Below are positions 56,089 to 64,000 of a stretch of DNA of 64,000 bases, in pieces (position 1 is the first letter of the stretch; each line of letters begins with the position of its first letter). Origin of the DNA: Microscilla marina ATCC 23134. Lineage in GTDB: Bacteria > Bacteroidota > Bacteroidia > Cytophagales > Microscillaceae. The stretch lies in assembly GCF_000169175.1 (NCBI RefSeq), contig NZ_AAWS01000021.1:1-64000 (forward strand), written 5' to 3'. Below the pieces are notes generated by a model, which did no database searches, was not told where the DNA came from, and worked only from the letters and a program-made list of their open reading frames with translations. A program made the translations under genes and the position numbers.

Positions 56089-56122
56089 TTGTATCTGTAA
56101 ATATTATGAAAAGCGAACTCAT

Positions 56123-58545
<2,423 letters not shown>

Positions 58546-61476
58546 ATGACCAGGATATATATCTGTATACTACTATTATCCTTCTCTTTTACCACCAGCC
58601 AATCTCAACCAGCCAATAAACTCAATACTAAAGCGCATTTCTTTGTCCACAATATGCAACCTGACAGTGCTTTGGTATACTATCAAAAGTTAGCAGCTAT
58701 TTATAAAAATGAAGCCCCCAAACAGTACTACTTTACTGAGGCAAAAATAGCCGAACAATTGATTAATTTAAGGAAGTATACCCAGGCAAAACGCTTACTT
58801 GACCAACAGTTGAGGGCATCAGTCCACCTTTTTAATCCAGAGGTAGAAGCCCGACTATTGCAAAGCCTGGCAAAATTGGCGTATGCTCAAAAACATTACA
58901 AAGTAGGCTTCAGGCTTTGTGAGAAAGCCGAAAAAGCATATCAAAGCGTTGAGGCTATTACTTTAGACAAAATAGATCTTCATGTACTCAAGGCCGATTT
59001 TGTGTCTCGTTTGGCATACTTTGATCAATCATTGAGCTTGATTGATACTTGTATGGCCACTTTACAAACCCATCGCCCCGAGTCTGTGCGTGTAGCATAC
59101 TTGCGAGTGAAACTATACGCTATACAGTCTTTTATAGAGCTAGGGGGAAAGTTAGCTTTTGACAAATCTCTGGAAACTTGCTACAAATCACTCAAACTGT
59201 TAAAGCGTTTGCCAACGACCAAACAGAACCTGTACTGGCAATCAAGGTTTATATATAGGCAAGGGCTCATTTACAAAAACCAGCAAAAGTTTTCTTTAGC
59301 ATACCAGTATTACAGGGTAGCCTTACAGTTGAACAAACAGGTTTTTGGAAATACTCATCAAGAAGTAGCTTCTAGTCTTTTGCAAATAGGGAGACTATAC
59401 GCTATGCACGCTGCCAAAAAATACTCGCTTGGTAGGCAAAGGGCAATAACTGACAAACCCATAAAGTACCCTGAGTTGGACTCGGCGTTTGTTTACTACC
59501 GTCAAAGTTTGAAGCTGTACAAAAAAAAGAACACTTGTTTTAAAGAGCAAATAGGCAGGATTTATAGCAATTTGGCCTACTTGTATACCCATATCCGAAA
59601 GTATGAGCAAGCTGAAGAGTACTTCCAACATTCGTATGAAATTTTAAGCAAAGTGTACGGAAAAACACATCCCGAAATGGTGCCTCTTTATAACTATTGG
59701 GGAGCATTGGTTTGTGTATTAAAAAAATATAGCCAACAGTTAGAAATTTTACATAAAGGTCTGTTGTCTAATGCAAAAAACTTCAATAACAAAGATATTT
59801 TTGTAGCACCACCTGTCAAAGATTATTATCACCCGGGCTATTTTCATGCCTTTTGTACGAGCAAGGCAATGGCGTTTGCCAATCGGTCGGGAGACTTGAA
59901 AGACTTAAAAGCATCTCTATATCATTTTGAAGTAGCCGATTCATTGATTAAGCATTGCAGAAATAGGGTTTTTCGTAAACAAAGTCATCTTTTTACGGCT
60001 TCCTTGATTAACCAGGCGAATATAGGGATACAGGGTAAAAGCGCAGTATACACCTGTAGCCAACTATACCGTCAAACCAAAAAAGCAAAATACCTTGAGA
60101 AAGCTTTCTATTTTATTGAACGCGGCAACTCTAGTTTTTTAATGCAGGCTTTGGCTGAAGCTGAAGCTAAAAAAATAAGTGATATTCCTCGCAAATTGCT
60201 TGACAAAGAACGTTCGCTCAGAAAACAGATAGTATATTATGAGCATAAGCAAGGGCAAAACAAGCAAGATTCTTTGGTTAGGCTAAATATGGACTATGAA
60301 ACGCTGATCGCTCAATTAGAAAAAGAATACCCTCGTTATGCCCAATTAAAATTAGATGTGAAACAAGTAACGATTCAGCAACTTCAGCAAAGTATGCCTG
60401 CACAAACTGCTACATTAATGTACACATTTGGTGTACAAAGCAATAACTACGTATTTGTAATTACTAAAAATACTGCCCAACTTGTGCTGCTTCCTAAAGC
60501 TGCCAATATTCAGGCTGCCATTAGCCATTACTATAACCAACTGTCAAGCGAGAAGCGTTTACGTAACTTTGCTCCTGCAAGTTATCAAGGGTACAAGGCG
60601 CTATTCAAACCCGCAGAAAAATACTTAAAGGGAATCCGAAAATTAGTGGTGATAGCTCCTTCCCTCGAGAACATTCCTTTTGAGGCAATGATTACTCAAT
60701 TGCCCAAGAGCCTACAACAAGATGATTTTTCTAAGCTCAACTACTTGGGCAAACATTACCAGATCAGTTACCACTACTCAGCAACGCTCTGGTACAAAGC
60801 AATCAACCAAGTTGTTGAACAAACAGTTGCCCCTGAGCTACACTTTTTGGCTTTTGCCCCGTTTAGTGTTGGCAAGGGAGCAGTTTTTAATACCATTCGT
60901 GGTGCTAATGACTATTTGCCCGAAAGTGGATTAGAAGTCAAGTCTATTTACAATGTCTTTAAGTCTAAGAATTTATCTGCTGAGGTAAGTCTGGCAAAAG
61001 CGGCAACTAAAGATTATTTTATCCAAAAAGTAAAAACTGCTCATATTGTACACATAGCCAGTCATAGTGAAGCAAACACCCAGCATGTGGGGCTGGCAAA
61101 AATTCACTTTGCCGAATTTAATCACCAAAACCAAAATTTTTCGGGTTGTTTGTTAGCAAGTGAAGTATACAACCTGGAGCTGAATGCCGATTTGTTGGTG
61201 TTGAGTAGTTGTGAATCGGGAGTAGGTAAGTTGATAGAAGGTGAAGGAGTTTTTTCGTTGGCGCGTAGTTTTTTATATGCCGGAGCCCGCAATATTGTAT
61301 TCTCTCTCTGGGAGATAGACGATTACTACACCAGAGAACTCATGGTGATTTTTTATCAACAGTTCTTGACCCATTCCATGAGTTATTCACGGGCATTACA
61401 AATTGCTCAGCAAAAAATGGTGGCTAAAGGGGTACACCCTAAGCATTGGTCGGGTATTGTCATGATTGGAAAGTAG
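58546..61476 (+). CDS. Second TPR-CHAT caspase-like protein
   Basis: 976 residues. Signal peptide (about 1-20, ending TSQSQ), helical TPR-like region (about 30-420, with clear units such as AYQYYRVALQLN and AEEYFQHSYEIL), linker (about 420-640), CHAT domain (about 690-976) with His840 in HIASHSE and Cys889 in LSSCESGVG. It is related to the protein at 33700 only in architecture and in the CHAT core. It ends 1 bp from the convergent sirtuin gene. Probably acts at or beyond the inner membrane; substrate unknown. Confidence 0.92.
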   Translation: MTRIYICILLLSFSFTTSQSQPANKLNTKAHFFVHNMQPDSALVYYQKLAAIYKNEAPKQYYFTEAKIAEQLINLRKYTQAKRLLDQQLRASVHLFNPEVEARLLQSLAKLAYAQKHYKVGFRLCEKAEKAYQSVEAITLDKIDLHVLKADFVSRLAYFDQSLSLIDTCMATLQTHRPESVRVAYLRVKLYAIQSFIELGGKLAFDKSLETCYKSLKLLKRLPTTKQNLYWQSRFIYRQGLIYKNQQKFSLAYQYYRVALQLNKQVFGNTHQEVASSLLQIGRLYAMHAAKKYSLGRQRAITDKPIKYPELDSAFVYYRQSLKLYKKKNTCFKEQIGRIYSNLAYLYTHIRKYEQAEEYFQHSYEILSKVYGKTHPEMVPLYNYWGALVCVLKKYSQQLEILHKGLLSNAKNFNNKDIFVAPPVKDYYHPGYFHAFCTSKAMAFANRSGDLKDLKASLYHFEVADSLIKHCRNRVFRKQSHLFTASLINQANIGIQGKSAVYTCSQLYRQTKKAKYLEKAFYFIERGNSSFLMQALAEAEAKKISDIPRKLLDKERSLRKQIVYYEHKQGQNKQDSLVRLNMDYETLIAQLEKEYPRYAQLKLDVKQVTIQQLQQSMPAQTATLMYTFGVQSNNYVFVITKNTAQLVLLPKAANIQAAISHYYNQLSSEKRLRNFAPASYQGYKALFKPAEKYLKGIRKLVVIAPSLENIPFEAMITQLPKSLQQDDFSKLNYLGKHYQISYHYSATLWYKAINQVVEQTVAPELHFLAFAPFSVGKGAVFNTIRGANDYLPESGLEVKSIYNVFKSKNLSAEVSLAKAATKDYFIQKVKTAHIVHIASHSEANTQHVGLAKIHFAEFNHQNQNFSGCLLASEVYNLELNADLLVLSSCESGVGKLIEGEGVFSLARSFLYAGARNIVFSLWEIDDYYTRELMVIFYQQFLTHSMSYSRALQIAQQKMVAKGVHPKHWSGIVMIGK

Positions 61477-61477
61477 T

Positions 61478-62314
61478 CTATACCAATGCTTGTATGAGTT
61501 GTTTTATTTGGGGCAATATGTCACCGCTTGTGCCCCTAAGCACTAGCTTATCAGGCTCACTAGTTGCCATATCTGTAAAGGCACTGTCAGCAATATTTAT
61601 ATCTACCAGGCTACTCCCACGATAAGTAGCAGTAGAGGCGATATGATGGGGAAGGTTAGTAGCGCCCGATGTACCCACAACAAATAGTACCCCAGTATTG
61701 AGTGCTGCTTCTATGGCACTTTCTTGCTTGTAAAGTCGCTCGTTGTAATACTCATCAAACATCAATACATTGGGGCGCATCAAGCTACCACAGTCCGGAC
61801 ATTTGAGTTGTTCCCACTGTTGAGTGATCATTTTGGCATCATAAGGAGCAGTACCTATGTCTAATGGAAAAGGGTAAACATCCATACTGCATTCTTCACT
61901 ACACCTTACAGTTTCCATATTGCCGTGAATCTCAAGTACTTTTGCCTGAGTGTTGCCAGCCTTTATATGTAATCGGTCTATGTTTTGAGTAATGAGCCGA
62001 AAATTGTTGGGCAACAACACCTCAGTAGATGCCAACGCCAAGTGTCCGGCATTGGGCTGCAAATCTCTAAAGCTCACCTTACGGTACAAGACAAACTTCC
62101 AGACCTCTGCGGGGTTTTCTTTGAAAAAGCGTAGGGTGGCAAACTCTTCTGGTTTATAATTACGTGAACCTTCTACCCAAATACCATCAGTACCACGGTA
62201 GGTCGGTACGCCGCTTTCGGCAGAAATACCTGCCCCAGTCAAAAAAGTGATGAGTTTGTCCTGTGCTAATGCCTGAGCACACAAAAGCTTGATTTTTTCT
62301 AAAGTTTTTTCCAT
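61478..62314 (-). CDS. Sir2-family NAD-dependent protein deacylase
   Basis: 278 residues with the sirtuin core: TGAGISAESGVPTYRG (26-41, NAD binding), TQNIDRLHIKAG (109-120), catalytic His130 (EIHGN), zinc ligands Cys138, Cys142, Cys172 and Cys175, and VVGTSG. The YR pair near 77-78 resembles the class III (CobB/SIRT5-like) residues that favour succinyl or malonyl lysine, so desuccinylation is possible. Single domain, so it is the metabolic type rather than a defence-associated SIR2 fusion. Confidence 0.93.
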   Translation of the reverse strand: MEKTLEKIKLLCAQALAQDKLITFLTGAGISAESGVPTYRGTDGIWVEGSRNYKPEEFATLRFFKENPAEVWKFVLYRKVSFRDLQPNAGHLALASTEVLLPNNFRLITQNIDRLHIKAGNTQAKVLEIHGNMETVRCSEECSMDVYPFPLDIGTAPYDAKMITQQWEQLKCPDCGSLMRPNVLMFDEYYNERLYKQESAIEAALNTGVLFVVGTSGATNLPHHIASTATYRGSSLVDINIADSAFTDMATSEPDKLVLRGTSGDILPQIKQLIQALV

Positions 62315-62497
62315 AAGTAAGGCAATGTTTCAACAATTATATAATTTTGAATGCACTATGTCTTTTACTTTTTAACTGCGTTAATTTTTTAGAACTAAAG
62401 TGCGATGTAAATAGGTAGTGTGATGGTTAAATATTGATTTTTGTGTTTTATTTAGAATAATATTTTGTGAAAACACATTTAAAACTTACACCCAAAT

Positions 62498-62791
62498 ATG
62501 CTAATCAGAATTGTAAGAATGACCTTTCAAGAAGACAAAGTACAAACCTTTGTTGATAACTTCGAGCAGATTAAACATAAGATAAGAGGCTTTGATGGAT
62601 GCGAACATTTAGAGCTTTGGCGTGATGCCAACGACCCTAATATTTTTGTAACCTACAGTCATTGGCAGTCTGAAGAGCACCTCAATACCTACAGACATTC
62701 TGCATTATTTAAAGAAGTATGGGCGTATACCAAACCCCTGTTTGCAGCAAAAACAGCCGCTTTTTCGGTACTTAGGGTAGAAAAAGTATGA
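62498..62791 (+). CDS. Antibiotic biosynthesis monooxygenase (ABM) domain protein
   Basis: 97 residues, single ABM/YgiN-like ferredoxin-fold domain: MLIRIVRMTFQEDKVQTF, IRGFDGCEHLELWRD, FVTYSHWQSEEHLNTYRHS and KPLFAAKTAAFSVL. Homologues act as small dimeric monooxygenases or in haem or quinone chemistry. The substrate is unknown. It is followed by tRNA-Leu with its own promoter. Confidence 0.88.
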   Translation: MLIRIVRMTFQEDKVQTFVDNFEQIKHKIRGFDGCEHLELWRDANDPNIFVTYSHWQSEEHLNTYRHSALFKEVWAYTKPLFAAKTAAFSVLRVEKV

Positions 62792-62830
62792 CTTTTCACA
62801 AATTTTTAAAAAAAGTTTAATGATTTCTTG

Positions 62831-62859
62831 TTTGTAGGATTTCTTTTTTACTACCTTTG
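62831..62859 (+). promoter_or_regulatory. Promoter of tRNA-Leu
   Basis: TTTG (62831-62834), 17 nt, then TACCTTTG (62852-62859): an exact Bacteroidota promoter. Transcription would start near 62866, 12 nt before the mature tRNA end. Confidence 0.75.
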
Positions 62860-62877
62860 CAACGCAATAAAAAACAA

Positions 62878-62961
62878 GCCCAGGTGGCGGAATTGGTAGA
62901 CGCGTTGGTCTCAAACACCAATGGTAGCAATACCGTGCCGGTTCGACTCCGGCCCTGGGTA
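62878..62961 (+). tRNA. tRNA-Leu (CAA)
   Basis: 84 nt with the long class II variable arm. Acceptor GCCCAGG pairs with CCTGGGT (G-U at the first pair). The anticodon stem TTGGT/ACCAA encloses loop CTCAAAC, anticodon CAA, reading UUG. T-arm GGTTCGACTCC. The 3' CCA is not encoded. A T-run follows. Confidence 0.96.
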
Positions 62962-63405
62962 TTTTTTCTCTTGTAAAGTTTGGTATACTTTTCAAAAATA
63001 CTACGTTTTCTTACATGTTGGTTGTACTCTTTAAGCTCTTTTGTAGCAAAAGAAAAAGTGTGTGTTGTCATCTATACTATAACACCGATTAAGAATAACC
63101 ATACCTCAATTATTACTCACCTGTCAGAAGCTCTTCGCTTCATTCAAAACTAGGGAATTATATTATAAAACTTTCTACAATCTACTATTCCAAGTAGGAA
63201 GGTATTCTTGTGTAACTACACCTGCTCAAAATATTACCGTTTGTTAAGACTACTTTAACAAAGTGGTCTGCATTAATAGCCCAAATATATACCAAAGACA
63301 TTCAAACAAAAATGACAAACCGGATTAATAAACAACGGTAATGTAGTGGTCCTTTCCTACATTTAAATAAAAAAGAAAGGGAGTTGCAAATTAGTATGCA
63401 ATTTT
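62962..63405. other. Noncoding gap after tRNA-Leu
   Basis: 444 bp without a supportable gene. The T-run just after the tRNA (62962-62967) may end its transcript. No integrase or attachment-site repeat of the tRNA 3' end is visible here. Confidence 0.4.
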
Positions 63406-63876
63406 ATGTTATACATACTTATTCTTAAAGTTTTATTAAACGCTAATACCCAGTTTTCGTACGATTATGATCGTTTAATGTACATAATCGCAGAAAAGGA
63501 GAGCCGTTTTCAGTGCCAGGTAGTAGATCCTTATGGTATTACTTATGGCAAATATCAGGTGACAGATCACTTGATTGCAAAACACGGCTACAAAAGACCG
63601 ATGACTTGCGAACAGCAAGACGAACTTATGCGTAAGTTAATTCAAATGTATGAGACCATGGGTCACCGTTACGAATTTACTTATCGCAGAGGCATTTGGC
63701 TTCATAAGACTAACTTGATTATAGCGATGCATTTTGCGCCTTATGGCACTATCAAGTATATAGAAGGGGGAGAAGACTTCTCCAATGGTCTGATTTCAGT
63801 AAGTACTTTACTGAAACGATATGAAGATGTGAACCTATACAAGGTTAAAAATCAACAACCAATCAGTAGTAGGTAG
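63406..63876 (+). CDS. Lysozyme-like small protein, function uncertain
   Basis: 156 residues. An N-terminal hydrophobic stretch is short (about 1-14). The segment MYIIAEKESRFQCQVVD, then YGITYGKYQVTDHLIAKHGY resembles the start of lysozyme-like/SLT folds (catalytic Glu in xxESxF, then G-x-x-QV), and FSNGLISVSTLLKRY near the end resembles their C-terminal helix. That is a weak structural hint, not an assignment. Monocistronic; terminator follows at 63943. Confidence 0.6.
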   Translation: MLYILILKVLLNANTQFSYDYDRLMYIIAEKESRFQCQVVDPYGITYGKYQVTDHLIAKHGYKRPMTCEQQDELMRKLIQMYETMGHRYEFTYRRGIWLHKTNLIIAMHFAPYGTIKYIEGGEDFSNGLISVSTLLKRYEDVNLYKVKNQQPISSR

Positions 63877-63942
63877 AAACCAATTTGTAAGTGTCAAACG
63901 ACCAATACAGAAGCTAAAACGTAAGTTTTAATTAATATCAGA

Positions 63943-63970
63943 ACGCGGTACCTTGGTATCGCGTTTTTTT
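63943..63970 (+). terminator. Terminator after the lysozyme-like gene
   Basis: ACGCG-G-TACC-TT-GGTA-T-CGCGT followed by seven T. One internal mismatch. Strong Rho-independent form. Confidence 0.8.
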
Positions 63971-64000
63971 ATTTTGACGCTATGTCATATCAGCACTTGG

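Noticed and set aside
61478-62314. Sir2 gene as part of a defence island with the CHAT protein
   Set aside because: Single-domain catalytic sirtuin of CobB type, convergent rather than co-transcribed with the CHAT gene, and surrounded by core genes.
62878-63405. tRNA-Leu as an integration site of a genomic island
   Set aside because: No integrase gene beside it and no repeat of the tRNA 3' end seen in the following 1 kb.

Overview
This 64 kb window reads as chromosomal DNA of a gliding or marine-type Bacteroidota, most probably a Cytophagales relative of Microscilla. The reasons are the low GC content, Bacteroidota-type promoters (TTTG, about 17-23 nt, TAnnTTTG; best case in front of tRNA-Leu), a separate atpD-atpC unit, an exosortase K/MSEP-CTERM pair, and many TPR proteins fused or adjacent to SpoIIE-type phosphatases and CHAT domains. 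The genus is an inference; no rRNA is present. Layout: 0-7.7 kb holds a frameshifted acetyltransferase, an Nfu Fe-S carrier, XerD-type recombinase, DMT exporter, an Omp85-like barrel, and a pssA/DUF3592/metallo-hydrolase operon. 7.7-10 kb is an IS110-type element whose leader could encode a bridge RNA. 10-17.6 kb has a GyrI-like protein, an SbtA/SbtB bicarbonate-transport pair, two small secreted paralogues, MazG-like, atpC-atpD and a lipoprotein glycerophosphodiesterase. 17.9-24.8 kb is a tandem array of three TPR-TM-SpoIIE phosphatases. 25-28.4 kb is a copper-related MbnP/MbnH/beta-barrel operon, followed by a SiaC-like (DUF1987) protein. 29-33.6 kb has the MSEP-CTERM protein with its exosortase, a cupin and a small Cys/His-rich protein. 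33.7-38.8 kb has a TPR-CHAT protein, a fourth SpoIIE phosphatase and an orphan cas6. 39.5-48.5 kb is a signalling cluster: a 2102-residue hybrid kinase with about seven PAS domains, a REC-kinase and a sigma-54-type response regulator, followed by an acyltransferase. 49.7-53.6 kb is a noncoding array of degenerate repeats interrupted by an IS4-type element with 12-13 bp target duplication, and bordered by a gene remnant. 53.9-64 kb returns to core genes (dapA, ligA, sirtuin, tRNA-Leu) plus a second TPR-CHAT protein. The working biological theme is protein-phosphorylation signalling. Four PP2C/SpoIIE phosphatases lie in the same 20 kb as a SiaC-type protein whose Thr68 aligns with the phosphoacceptor of Pseudomonas SiaC, which suggests a partner-switching network with periplasmic TPR sensors. 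This is inference; no SiaB-like kinase or sigma factor is encoded here. The strongest candidates for something undescribed are this TPR-phosphatase/SiaC set, the IS110 leader RNA, the leader hairpins before the small gene at 51 kb, and the 49.7-53.6 kb repeat array.
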